Positions 20,673 to 30,383 of a stretch of DNA of 41,609 nt are shown piece by piece. Within the stretch, counting starts at the first letter, position 1, and every line of letters starts with the position of its first letter. The position numbers were made by a program, and so were the translations under genes. The notes beneath the pieces are model-generated. The model did not search any database. It was not told the origin of the DNA and saw only the letters and a list, made by a program, of their open reading frames with translations. Source of the stretch: an uncultured Clostridium sp. (GTDB taxonomy: Bacteria; Bacillota; Clostridia; TANB77; CAG-508); NCBI GenBank assembly GCA_947573555.1, contig CANPFO010000008.1, positions 1-41,609 of the forward strand, given 5' to 3'.

Positions 20673-21365
20673 ATGGCAATATATGTAATAGGAGACTTAC
20701 ATTTATCATACAACACAAACAAGCCAATGGACATATTTGGGCAAAACTGGAAAAACTATGAAGAAAAAATAAAACAAGACTGGCAAGAAAAAGTAAAAAC
20801 AGAAGACACAGTCATATTGCCAGGAGACTTCTCATGGGCAATGTATCTAGAAGAAACAGAAAAAGACTTTGAATATATAAACAACTTACTAGGAAAAAAA
20901 ATACTCCTAAAAGGAAATCACGATTATTGGTGGACAACACTAACAAGTATGAGAAGATATATAAAAGAAAAAAACTTTGAAAACATAGATTTTTTATATA
21001 ACAACAGCTATGAATTTGAAAACAAAATAATAGTAGGAACAAGAGGGTGGACAATATCTGAAGAACAGGAAGACATAAGACTTACAAATCGAGAAATAGA
21101 AAGATTAGAATTATCAATAAAAGATGGAATATCAAAATATGGAGAAAATAAAGAAATAATTGCATTTATGCATTATCCACCTGTAACAAAAAATAATATA
21201 AATACAGAATACATAAAAATAATGAAAAAATATAACATAAAAAAATGTTTTTATGGACATTTGCATGCAAACTCAATACAAGAAGCAATTGAAGGAGATA
21301 TTCAAGGAATACAATTAAAATTAGTAAGCGCAGATGGATTAGACTTTAAACTATTAAAAATATAA
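20673..21365 (+). CDS. Calcineurin-like metallophosphoesterase
   Basis: [31 protein letters not shown] motifs. Confidence 0.9.
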   Translation: MAIYVIGDLHLSYNTNKPMDIFGQNWKNYEEKIKQDWQEKVKTEDTVILPGDFSWAMYLEETEKDFEYINNLLGKKILLKGNHDYWWTTLTSMRRYIKEKNFENIDFLYNNSYEFENKIIVGTRGWTISEEQEDIRLTNREIERLELSIKDGISKYGENKEIIAFMHYPPVTKNNINTEYIKIMKKYNIKKCFYGHLHANSIQEAIEGDIQGIQLKLVSADGLDFKLLKI

Positions 21366-21408
21366 GAACGGTTCTAATTGGACAAAATGTCCAATCGGAA
21401 CCGTCCCT
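21366..21408. repeat. GAACGGTTC/GGACA double hairpin just before the uvrA SD
   Basis: GAACGGTTCTAATTGGACA-AAA-TGTCCAATCGGAACCGTCCC. Confidence 0.8.
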
Positions 21409-21420
21409 AATGGAGGTAAT

Positions 21421-24255
21421 ATGAACGACAAAATAATAATAAAAGGAGCAAAAGAACACAATCTAAAAAATATAAACTTAGAAATACCAAGAGATAAAAT
21501 GGTAGTAGTAACAGGGTTATCAGGTTCTGGAAAATCATCACTAGCATTTGATACACTATATGCAGAAGGACAAAGAAGATATGTAGAAAGTTTATCTTCA
21601 TATGCAAGACAATTCCTAGGAATAATGGAAAAACCAGATGTAGAGTCAATAGAAGGATTATCACCAGCAATATCAATAGACCAAAAAACTACATCTAAAA
21701 ATCCACGTTCAACAGTTGGGACAGTAACAGAAATATATGATTATGTACGTTTATTATATGCTAACATAGGAGTGCCATATTGCCCAAACTGTGGTAAAAA
21801 GATAGAAAAACAGACAATAGACCAAATTATTGATAATATAATGGAATTAGAGGAAGGAACAAAAATACAAATATTGGCCCCAGTTGTTAGAAGTAGAAAA
21901 GGCGAATTTGTAAAACAATTAGAAGGTTATCAAAAAGATGGATTTGTAAGAGCAAGAATTGATGGTGAAGTTTATGATTTATCTGATGAAATAAAATTAG
22001 ATAAAAATAAAAAGCATGAAATAGAATTAATAGTTGATAGACTAGTTGTAAAAGAAGATATAAGAAGTAGACTAGCAGAATCTGTTGAAACAGCTTTAAA
22101 ACATGCAGATAATTTAGTTTTAGTAAATATTATTAATAAAGATGAAGATAAAATGGTATTATACAGTTCAAATTATGCATGTCCAGACTGTGGATTCAGC
22201 TTCCCAGAACTAACACCAAGAATGTTTTCATTTAATAATCCATATGGAGCGTGTCCAGATTGTATGGGCATAGGATATTTAATGAAAATGGATGAAGATT
22301 TGATAATTCCAGATAAAAGTAAAACATTATATGATGGGGTAAAAGCTTTTGGTTCAAGCACTATGAAAAAAGGAGATACAATGGCAAAAATGTACTTCGA
22401 AAGCATAGGAAAACATTATGGAGTTGAAATAAAAGATAAAAAAATAAAAGATTTGCCAAGATGGTTTTTAGATAAAATTTTATATGGAACTGGCGAAGAA
22501 AAAATAGACTTTGAATATTCATCACCAGCTGGAGTTAGAAAGTTTACAGCTCCATTTGAAGGTGTAATACCTACACTAGACAGACGCCATAATGAAACAC
22601 AATCACAAGGAATGAGAACATTTTATGAAATGTATATGACAAACTCACATTGTGATACATGTAATGGAGCACGTTTAAAAAAAGAAATATTAAGTATAAA
22701 AATTAATGGAAAAAACATAAATGAAATAACAGAAATGTCAATCAAACAAATGAAAGAATTTTTAGATAATTTAGAACTAACACGTAAAGAAGCAATGATA
22801 GCAGACTTAGTTTTAAAAGAAATAAAAACAAGACTTCAATTTCTAATAGATGTAGGACTTGAATATTTAACATTATCAAGAGCAGCAGGAACATTATCAG
22901 GAGGAGAAGCACAAAGAATACGTTTAGCAACACAAATTGGGTCAGGACTTACAGGAGTTATGTATATACTAGATGAGCCAAGTATAGGACTACATCAAAG
23001 AGATAATGATAGACTAATAGCAACACTTAAAAAATTAAGAGATTTGGGAAATACACTTTTAGTTGTAGAACATGACGAAGATACAATGTATGCAGCAGAT
23101 CAAATAATAGATATTGGACCAGGGGCAGGAGTGCATGGCGGAAATGTTATGGCTCAAGGCACAGCAGAAGAAATAAAAGAAGTAAAGGACTCAATCACAG
23201 GACAATATCTAAGTGGAAGAAAGAAAATAGAAGTTCCAAAAGCAAGAAGAAAACAAATAAAATCAAAAGTGATAGAAGTGAAAAATGCAACAGAAAACAA
23301 CTTAAAAAATATAAGTGTAAAATTTCCATTAGGATTATTTACATGTGTTACAGGAGTATCTGGTTCAGGAAAATCAACGCTTGTAAATGAAGTATTATAT
23401 AAAACAATAGCAAAAGAATTAAATGGAGCATCAGAAAAACCAGGAAAATGTAAAGAAGTAAAAGGATTAGAAAATATAGATAAAATAATCAATATAGACC
23501 AATCACCAATAGGAAGAACACCACGTTCTAATCCAGCAACATATACAGGAGTATTCGATTTAATAAGAGATATCTTTGCTGAAACAAATGAAGCAAAAAT
23601 GCGAGGATTTGATAAAGGAAGATTTAGTTTTAATGTAGCAGGAGGAAGATGTGAAAGCTGTAATGGAGACGGAGTTCACAAAATAGAAATGCATTTTTTA
23701 CCTGATGTATATGTGCCATGCGAAGTATGTAAAGGAAAAAGATATAATAGGGAAACGTTAGAAGTAAAATATAAAGGAAAAACGATTTCAGATGTTCTTG
23801 ACATGACAGTTGAGGAAGCATTACAATTTTTCGACAAAATTCCAAGAATAAAACAAAAAATACAAACATTAAGTGATGTGGGATTAGGATATATAAAATT
23901 AGGACAACCATCCACAACACTATCAGGAGGAGAAGCACAAAGAATTAAACTTGCAACAGAACTTTCTAAAAAAGCAACAGGAAAAAAACTATATATTTTA
24001 GATGAGCCTACAACAGGTCTTCATATAGCTGATGTTCATAAACTTGTTGACATTTTGCAAAGATTAGTTGATACAGGTAATAGCATTATAGTTATTGAAC
24101 ATAACTTAGATTTAATAAAAACATGTGACCATATTATCGATTTAGGGCCAGAAGGTGGAGATGGTGGAGGACAGGTTATTACAGTTGGAACACCTGAACA
24201 AATTTGTAAGAATGATCAAAGCTATACAGGTAAGTTTTTAAAGAAATATTTATAA
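21421..24255 (+). CDS. uvrA: Excinuclease ABC subunit A
   Basis: [64 protein letters not shown] zinc motif; two ABC signature blocks. Confidence 0.98.
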   Translation: MNDKIIIKGAKEHNLKNINLEIPRDKMVVVTGLSGSGKSSLAFDTLYAEGQRRYVESLSSYARQFLGIMEKPDVESIEGLSPAISIDQKTTSKNPRSTVGTVTEIYDYVRLLYANIGVPYCPNCGKKIEKQTIDQIIDNIMELEEGTKIQILAPVVRSRKGEFVKQLEGYQKDGFVRARIDGEVYDLSDEIKLDKNKKHEIELIVDRLVVKEDIRSRLAESVETALKHADNLVLVNIINKDEDKMVLYSSNYACPDCGFSFPELTPRMFSFNNPYGACPDCMGIGYLMKMDEDLIIPDKSKTLYDGVKAFGSSTMKKGDTMAKMYFESIGKHYGVEIKDKKIKDLPRWFLDKILYGTGEEKIDFEYSSPAGVRKFTAPFEGVIPTLDRRHNETQSQGMRTFYEMYMTNSHCDTCNGARLKKEILSIKINGKNINEITEMSIKQMKEFLDNLELTRKEAMIADLVLKEIKTRLQFLIDVGLEYLTLSRAAGTLSGGEAQRIRLATQIGSGLTGVMYILDEPSIGLHQRDNDRLIATLKKLRDLGNTLLVVEHDEDTMYAADQIIDIGPGAGVHGGNVMAQGTAEEIKEVKDSITGQYLSGRKKIEVPKARRKQIKSKVIEVKNATENNLKNISVKFPLGLFTCVTGVSGSGKSTLVNEVLYKTIAKELNGASEKPGKCKEVKGLENIDKIINIDQSPIGRTPRSNPATYTGVFDLIRDIFAETNEAKMRGFDKGRFSFNVAGGRCESCNGDGVHKIEMHFLPDVYVPCEVCKGKRYNRETLEVKYKGKTISDVLDMTVEEALQFFDKIPRIKQKIQTLSDVGLGYIKLGQPSTTLSGGEAQRIKLATELSKKATGKKLYILDEPTTGLHIADVHKLVDILQRLVDTGNSIIVIEHNLDLIKTCDHIIDLGPEGGDGGGQVITVGTPEQICKNDQSYTGKFLKKYL

Positions 24256-24356
24256 TATAATAAGAGAAAAGTTTAAGTTGACAGAATGTATAAAATGTGA
24301 TAAAATCAAAAATACGAAAAATTCAAAAATAGTGTATTTACAAATGGAGGTAGGCT

Positions 24357-25034
24357 ATGAAGAATGTGCAGACAGTAATATGGGATTGTGACGGTGTTAT
24401 GTGGTTTTATAAAAAACCGGAAGAAGAAGTAGCAATAATTTCGGAAGTATTAAAGGTGCCATATTCTAAAGAGTTCGAAGACGAGTATATGAACTTATTA
24501 TCAACGTTTGATGACTATTTTGCAAAACACAGAACTACAACCAGCCAATATTACCGGTTAATCGAAGAAACAATGCCAATTTTATCATTTTTTAATGTTT
24601 CAATTGAACAATTTGTAAAAATTTGGAATGAGATACAAGTTGAAATAAGTATTCTTAATAAAGACATACAAGTTGTTTTAGAATATTTAAAAAACAAAGG
24701 AATAAAAAGCATTGTAAAGACAGACTGGTGGCGAGATGCACAAATTACCAAAATGAAAGGATATGGTTTAATAGACTATATTGAGGAAATACACGCTTGC
24801 GATAATGGATATTTGAAAACGAATCCAATATCAACAGCAGATGAAATTATTAGGAACGGAAACAAAGGAGAATATGTCATAGTAGGTGATAGGCTTGATT
24901 GTGATATTAACTATGCGCAACGTTCCGGGATAAAGTCAATATGGTTTAACAAAGATGGAAAGGACTCTACAGGCCAACCTTACCATCCAACCGCAGAAAT
25001 TAGTTCCTTGTTGGAAATAATGCAGATCCTTTAA
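24357..25034 (+). CDS. HAD-superfamily hydrolase
   Basis: VIWDCDGVMW (DxD motif I), K/T motif near KSIVKTDWW, VGDRLDCDINYAQRSGIKSIWF motif IV. Confidence 0.8.
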   Translation: MKNVQTVIWDCDGVMWFYKKPEEEVAIISEVLKVPYSKEFEDEYMNLLSTFDDYFAKHRTTTSQYYRLIEETMPILSFFNVSIEQFVKIWNEIQVEISILNKDIQVVLEYLKNKGIKSIVKTDWWRDAQITKMKGYGLIDYIEEIHACDNGYLKTNPISTADEIIRNGNKGEYVIVGDRLDCDINYAQRSGIKSIWFNKDGKDSTGQPYHPTAEISSLLEIMQIL

Positions 25035-25039
25035 AATTA

Positions 25040-25070
25040 CAAAACCAGCACTATTTAAAGTGCTGGTTAT
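25040..25070 (+). terminator. Intrinsic hairpin after HAD hydrolase
   Basis: ACCAGCACT-ATTTA-AGTGCTGGT, modest T-run. Confidence 0.6.
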
Positions 25071-25087
25071 TTAAATTAAAAAAATAC

Positions 25088-25116
25088 TAGACAAGTAAAA
25101 TAAAAAGGTATATAAT
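25088..25116 (+). promoter_or_regulatory. Promoter for T-box/valS
   Basis: TAGACA - 17 nt - TATAAT. Confidence 0.65.
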
Positions 25117-25122
25117 AAATGC

Positions 25123-25390
25123 ATAAATAAAAAACTGAGAAAAAGAGGAGTACATTTAAACACCAATTTAAAGAGAATAGAAGTCATAGGCTGAAAACTT
25201 CTAAAATTAAGATAAATGGAAGTAACTTTTGAGTTGATAATCCGAAAATAAACTTAAGATTATCCGTAAAACTGCGTTAAAGTATAAAGAGACATTATCT
25301 AGAAATTAAAATTATAGATAATAAATAAGGTGGTACCGTGAGTATAGCTCGCCCTTATGCTAAGAAAAGCATAAAGGCGAGCTTTTTGAA
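25123..25390 (+). promoter_or_regulatory. T-box leader (predicted tRNA-Val responsive)
   Basis: T-box motif AAGGTGGTACCGTG (25327-25340), upstream AGAGAATAGAAG stem I signature, terminator GCTCGCCCTTATGC-TAAGAAAA-GCATAAAGGCGAGCTTTTT, located before valS; GTA at 25222-25224 is a possible specifier. Confidence 0.9.
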
Positions 25391-25394
25391 ACAA

Positions 25395-25523
25395 TGAGAC
25401 AATTGGGACAGTCAATGTTTGTCTCATAAAATGTAAAGAAAATGTCGAAATTTGCAAAATAAACAAAATAGTGCAAAAATCGACAAAAATATGAGACAAA
25501 CATTGACTGTCCCAATTATCTCA
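25395..25523. repeat. REP/BIME-like element, TGAGACA family copy C
   Basis: TGAGACAATTGGGACAGTCAATGTTTGTCTCA (25395-25426) inverted at 25492-25523 (one mismatch); inner GTCGAAA and CGACAAAAAT. Confidence 0.9.
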
Positions 25524-25550
25524 AAATTTTAAATTTAGGAGATGGATAGT

Positions 25551-28232
25551 ATGAATAATAAGAAATTGAACGACAAATATAACCCACAGGATTTTGAAGA
25601 AAGATTATATCAAGAGTGGGAAGAAAAAGGAAATTTTAAACCAAGTATGGATAAAACTAAAGAAAGTTATTGCATAATGATGCCACCACCAAATGTAACA
25701 GGAAAATTACATATGGGACATGCATTAGATGATACAATACAAGATATTTTAATAAGATTTAAAAGAATGCAAGGTCATAATACATTATGGCTTCCTGGTT
25801 CAGATCATGCCGCAATTGCAACTGAGGTTAAAGTTGTTGAAAAGATGAAAAATGAAGAAGGTCTTACTAAAAAAGATATAACAAGAGAACAATTTTTGGA
25901 AAGAGCTTGGGCATGGACTAAAGAATATGGTGGAACTATTCAAAAACAACAAAAAAGACTTGGATGTTCTTGCGATTGGGATAGAAATAGATTTACAATG
26001 GATGAAGGATTGTCAGAGGCAGTTTTGGAACAGTTTATTAATTTATATAATAAAGGTTTAATTTATAAAGGCAAAAAAATGATAAATTGGTGTCCATCAT
26101 GTCATACAACTATATCTGATGCAGAAGTTGAATATGAAGATGAAGCTTCACATTTATGGCATATAAAATATCCAATAGCAGGTGAAGAAAATAGATATAT
26201 TATAGTTGCAACAACAAGACCTGAGACGATGCTTGGAGATACAGCAGTTGCAGTACATCCAGATGATGAAAGATATAAGGATTTAATAGGTAAAAAATGT
26301 ATATTACCTATAATGAATAAAGAAATTCCAATTATTGCAGATGAATTTGTTGAAAAAGATTTCGGTTCAGGTTCGGTAAAAATTACTCCAGCACATGATA
26401 TGAATGATTACCAAGCAGGGCTAAGACATAATTTAGAAATTATAGAAGTATTTGATGAAAGTTCTATAATGGGAGATTTAGTTCCTGAATATAAAGGTAT
26501 GAAAGCAATAGATGCTAGAAAGCTAATTGTAGAGAAACTACAAGAATTAGGAAACTTAGTAAAGACAGAAGATTACACACATAATGTTGGAAAATGTTAT
26601 AGATGTCATAACACAATAGAGCCAAGAATTTCAGAACAATGGTTTATAAGTATGAAAGATTTAGCAAAAAGAGCTGCTGATAGTGTTAGAAATAATGAAG
26701 TAAGATTTGTCCCAAAAAGATATGAAAAGATGTATTTTAACTGGCTAGACAATATTCAAGATTGGTGTATATCAAGACAATTATGGTGGGGACATAGAAT
26801 TCCAGTATATTATTGTGAAGAATGTGGAAATATGAATGTAGCAAAAGCAGTACCAAACAAATGTGAAAAATGTGGTTCTAGCAAATTACATCAAGATGAA
26901 GATTCATTAGATACATGGTTTAGCTCAGCATTGTGGCCATTTTCAACACTTGGTTGGCCAAATGAAGAATCTGAAGATTATAAAACATTTTATCCAACAA
27001 ATGCTTTAGTTACAGGATATGATATAATAACTTTCTGGATATCAAGAATGATGACTCAAGGCTTAGAGTTAACGAATAAAAATCCATTTAAAGATATTGT
27101 AGTACATGGAATAGTAAGAGATTCTCAAGGAAGAAAAATGTCAAAATCTTTAGGAAATGGAATAGACCCAATTGAAATAATTGATAAATATGGAGCAGAC
27201 GCATTAAGATTTTCAGTATTATCTGGAACAACAATGGGAAATGATATTAGATATATGCCAGAAAAACTAGAACAGGCATCAAATTTTGCGAATAAAATTT
27301 GGAATGCTGCTAAATTTATAACAAATAATATATCAACAAGAGAAGAAATAATAGAATTTGGAGAGAAAATTAAAGATAAAGAAACACAAAAATATAAATT
27401 AGAAGAATTAAAAATAGAAGATAGATGGATATTAAATAAATTAGATAATGTAATCAAAACAGTTACTAAAAATTTAGAAGAATATGATTTGGGAATTGCT
27501 ATTGATAATATTTATAGTTTTATTTGGAACGAATTTTGTGATTGGTATATAGAAATGGTAAAAACAAGGCTATACAGCCAAGATAAAAAGGAAAAGGTAC
27601 AAGTAAGTTTTGTTTTAAATTATGTTTTTGGAGATAGTTTAAAATTATTACATCCATTTATGCCATTTGTAACATCAGAAATTTATTCACATCTTGTAAA
27701 TTATAATGATAAAGATTTAATGAATACAAGTTGGCCTAAAACAAAACAAAGAGTAGATTATGATGGAAGCGAAGATATAGTAGAAAAAATTAAACAGATT
27801 ATAGTAGAAATAAGAAATGTAAGAGCAAATATGAATATACATCCTTCTAAGAAATCTGAATTGATATTTATTACAGATAAATATGAAAAGGAGATTTTAG
27901 AAGCGAAAGAATTTATTTTAAAATTAGGATTTGGAACTGAAATAAAAGTTCAAAAAGACAAAATAGGAATATCAGAAAATGCAATTAGTATTATGCAAGA
28001 TGGAATTGAGTTATATATGCCACTAGAAGACCTAGTAGACATGGAAGAAGAAAGAAAAAGATTACAGGAAGAGAAAATAAAATTAGAAGCAGAAGTTGCA
28101 AGATGTGAAAAAATGCTTTCAAATCCAGGATTTGTAAATAAAGCACCTGAAAAAAAGATTCAAGAAGAAAAAGACAAATTAGAAAAGTATAAAGACATGC
28201 TATCAAAGGTTACAGAAAGACTTGATAAATAG
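25551..28232 (+). CDS. valS: Valine--tRNA ligase
   Basis: PPPNVTGKLHMGHALD, LPGSDHAAIATEVKV, KMSKSLGNGIDP, C-terminal coiled coil; ATG 25551 fits SD taggag better than 25542. Confidence 0.97.
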   Translation: MNNKKLNDKYNPQDFEERLYQEWEEKGNFKPSMDKTKESYCIMMPPPNVTGKLHMGHALDDTIQDILIRFKRMQGHNTLWLPGSDHAAIATEVKVVEKMKNEEGLTKKDITREQFLERAWAWTKEYGGTIQKQQKRLGCSCDWDRNRFTMDEGLSEAVLEQFINLYNKGLIYKGKKMINWCPSCHTTISDAEVEYEDEASHLWHIKYPIAGEENRYIIVATTRPETMLGDTAVAVHPDDERYKDLIGKKCILPIMNKEIPIIADEFVEKDFGSGSVKITPAHDMNDYQAGLRHNLEIIEVFDESSIMGDLVPEYKGMKAIDARKLIVEKLQELGNLVKTEDYTHNVGKCYRCHNTIEPRISEQWFISMKDLAKRAADSVRNNEVRFVPKRYEKMYFNWLDNIQDWCISRQLWWGHRIPVYYCEECGNMNVAKAVPNKCEKCGSSKLHQDEDSLDTWFSSALWPFSTLGWPNEESEDYKTFYPTNALVTGYDIITFWISRMMTQGLELTNKNPFKDIVVHGIVRDSQGRKMSKSLGNGIDPIEIIDKYGADALRFSVLSGTTMGNDIRYMPEKLEQASNFANKIWNAAKFITNNISTREEIIEFGEKIKDKETQKYKLEELKIEDRWILNKLDNVIKTVTKNLEEYDLGIAIDNIYSFIWNEFCDWYIEMVKTRLYSQDKKEKVQVSFVLNYVFGDSLKLLHPFMPFVTSEIYSHLVNYNDKDLMNTSWPKTKQRVDYDGSEDIVEKIKQIIVEIRNVRANMNIHPSKKSELIFITDKYEKEILEAKEFILKLGFGTEIKVQKDKIGISENAISIMQDGIELYMPLEDLVDMEEERKRLQEEKIKLEAEVARCEKMLSNPGFVNKAPEKKIQEEKDKLEKYKDMLSKVTERLDK

Positions 28233-28250
28233 GATGTGATATGCTATAAT
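28222..28250 (+). promoter_or_regulatory. Promoter overlapping the valS 3' end, driving the 40-aa ORF
   Basis: TTGATA (28222-28227) - 17 nt - TATAAT (28245-28250). Confidence 0.7.
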
Positions 28251-28316
28251 TTTAATATAAGATTTATTTGAACTCCGTAACAATAAAAATCGCAACAATG
28301 AGTTGGAGGTAAAAGG

Positions 28317-28439
28317 ATGATTAATGATTTTGTGATAATTATTATAGTAGCGGTATTGATGTTAGTTATTGCCACTATAGTAACAGCAATTGTAGCAGTA
28401 ATTGAACGATTTACTAAACGTATTCACAACAAACATTAA
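28317..28439 (+). CDS. 40-aa hydrophobic membrane peptide, type I toxin/holin-like
   Basis: MINDFVIIIIVAVLMLVIATIVTAIVAVIERFTKRIHNKH; SD TTGGAGGT upstream; below the length cut-off of the supplied ORF track. Confidence 0.65.
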   Translation: MINDFVIIIIVAVLMLVIATIVTAIVAVIERFTKRIHNKH

Positions 28440-28477
28440 AAAGATAATCTTTTTTTACACATTGATTGTAAGTACAA

Positions 28478-28516
28478 TTAAAAGGCAAAGAGCGTTTGCT
28501 CCTTGCTTTTTTTATA
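28478..28516 (+). terminator. Intrinsic terminator after the 40-aa ORF
   Basis: GGCAAAGAGC-GTTT-GCTCCTTGCTTTTTTT. Confidence 0.7.
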
Positions 28517-28540
28517 TAAAACAGGTTTTAATATCCATTT

Positions 28541-29788
28541 TTATTCTCTAAGTAAATCAATCCAACTATAAATAACCTTTTTAGACATTGTAAACAAATT
28601 AATTTTATCAACATCACAAGAAGCAACCAAATCAACACTTGAAAGAATATTGCCATCTAAAGAAAAAGTAACTTGACCAAGCTTAGAACCTTCACGAATA
28701 GGAGCTTCAATATTATTATTTAATTCAATTGACTGAGAAATTTGATTCTCTTTTCCTTTTTCTATTAAAGTCCCAGCATAATCTTTCAAAATAGCATTAA
28801 CAGAATGCTTAACCCCCTTATTAACAGTAATGGTTTGAATTACATCATCTTTATTTCCAAAACATTTAAAAGAAAATTTATTAAAACCATAATCTAATAA
28901 TTTTTGCGCCTCAGCGAATCTAACTTTAGTAGAAGGAGCTTTCATAATTACAGCAATTAAAGACAAATCATCACGAGTAGCACTAGCAGATAAATTATAT
29001 AAAGCAAGAGAAGTAGAACCAGTTTTAAGACCTGTAATTCCTTTATAAGTTCGAATTAACTTATTAGTATTTACTAATTGAGACTTACCATCTCTTAAAG
29101 AATCCATCCATATAGTAGTATATTTAGTGATATTAGGATGTTTTTTTAACAATTCTCTAGACATCAAAGCAATATCATAACTTGATGTAACATGACCATC
29201 TTCATCAATACCATGACAATTTTTAAAAGTAGTATCATTCATACCTAAAGCTTTAGCTTTATCATTCATCATTTGAACAAAAGCCTCTTCAGAACCAGCA
29301 ATATGCTCAGCCATTGCAACCACGCAATCATTTGCAGAAACAACACAAATAGCTTTTAACATTTCATCAACAGTTAAAGTTTCCCTAGGATCCAGCCAAA
29401 TTTGAGAACCTCCCATAGAACGTGCAGTATCAGAACACTTAATAGTATCAGAATAAGATAACACTCCAGAATCAATCTGTTCCATAATCAATAAAATACT
29501 CATTACTTTAGTAACAGAGGCAGGACGCAATTGCTCATGAATGTTGTGAGCATAAAGAATCTGGCCAGTAGATTGTTCTATTAATATAGCAGAGCCACTT
29601 TCTAAATTTAAAGAATTGTTATTTTGTATTTCAGAATTTACCTTTACACTATCAGAAGAACTAGTTAATGTAGCATCAACAGAAGTTGACCATATATAAG
29701 AACTTGAATAATCATATGCTAGTGAAAACGTTTGCATAAATATGCAAGATAATAGAAAAACAGTAATTGTAATTTTAAAAAATTTCAT
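28541..29788 (-). CDS. D-alanyl-D-alanine carboxypeptidase (penicillin-binding protein, S11 family)
   Basis: RPASVTKVMSILL (SxxK), SANDC (SxN), KTGST (KTG) motifs, N-terminal signal peptide; ATG 29788 after ggaggtt. Confidence 0.93.
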   Translation of the reverse strand: MKFFKITITVFLLSCIFMQTFSLAYDYSSSYIWSTSVDATLTSSSDSVKVNSEIQNNNSLNLESGSAILIEQSTGQILYAHNIHEQLRPASVTKVMSILLIMEQIDSGVLSYSDTIKCSDTARSMGGSQIWLDPRETLTVDEMLKAICVVSANDCVVAMAEHIAGSEEAFVQMMNDKAKALGMNDTTFKNCHGIDEDGHVTSSYDIALMSRELLKKHPNITKYTTIWMDSLRDGKSQLVNTNKLIRTYKGITGLKTGSTSLALYNLSASATRDDLSLIAVIMKAPSTKVRFAEAQKLLDYGFNKFSFKCFGNKDDVIQTITVNKGVKHSVNAILKDYAGTLIEKGKENQISQSIELNNNIEAPIREGSKLGQVTFSLDGNILSSVDLVASCDVDKINLFTMSKKVIYSWIDLLRE

Positions 29789-29848
29789 TTTAACCTCCAA
29801 TTCAAATTATATAACAATTATATGAGGCTCAAATTATTTTAGAAGTTT

Positions 29849-29958
29849 TTTGTGCCAAAGGGGGCGTCCCTTTTTGGCACACTTCGTATTTTAATTTATG
29901 AAGCAACTTTAATAATTTAATATAATGTGCCAAAAAGGGACGCCCCCTTTGGCACAAA
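29849..29958. repeat. TGTGCCAAA/GGGACGCCC palindromic element
   Basis: TGTGCCAAAGGGGGCGTCCCTTTTTGGCACA (29851-29881) perfectly inverted at 29926-29956; each arm is itself a hairpin. Confidence 0.9.
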
Positions 29959-30019
29959 ATCCTTGACTTTTACCATAAAAAATATTAATATATATATACA
30001 AAAAAGGATGTTGATAAAA

Positions 30020-30211
30020 ATGTTTAAAATAATAATAAGAATAATATCTCTTCTAATAATTCTATTTGGAGTAATACTAATATATGATGCAAGAGTAATA
30101 ACAAAAAAATTTTTTAGTTTTGGAGACCAAAATGAAGGGGCATCGGGTCTGAAAATTTTAGGATTTATTTTTTCCATAATAGGAGGAATAATATTGTACT
30201 ATAATATTTAA
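30020..30211 (+). CDS. Small conserved membrane protein of unknown function
   Basis: MFKIIIRIISLLIILFGVILIYDARVITKKFFSFGDQNEGASGLKILGFIFSIIGGIILYYNI, two TM segments. Confidence 0.65.
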   Translation: MFKIIIRIISLLIILFGVILIYDARVITKKFFSFGDQNEGASGLKILGFIFSIIGGIILYYNI

Positions 30212-30383
30212 TATAAAATTGTTGCAATATATCTATATAGATAAGCTAGATTAACTAGATTGACTTTTATATTTTTGTAAAGTTAAAGTTGTGAATTGTA
30301 ACGAAAAGCTTGTTATTTTTTACAAAAGGTGATAGAATAAGAAAATAAATGGTATTATATGTAAAATTAGGAGGACTTTTAAT

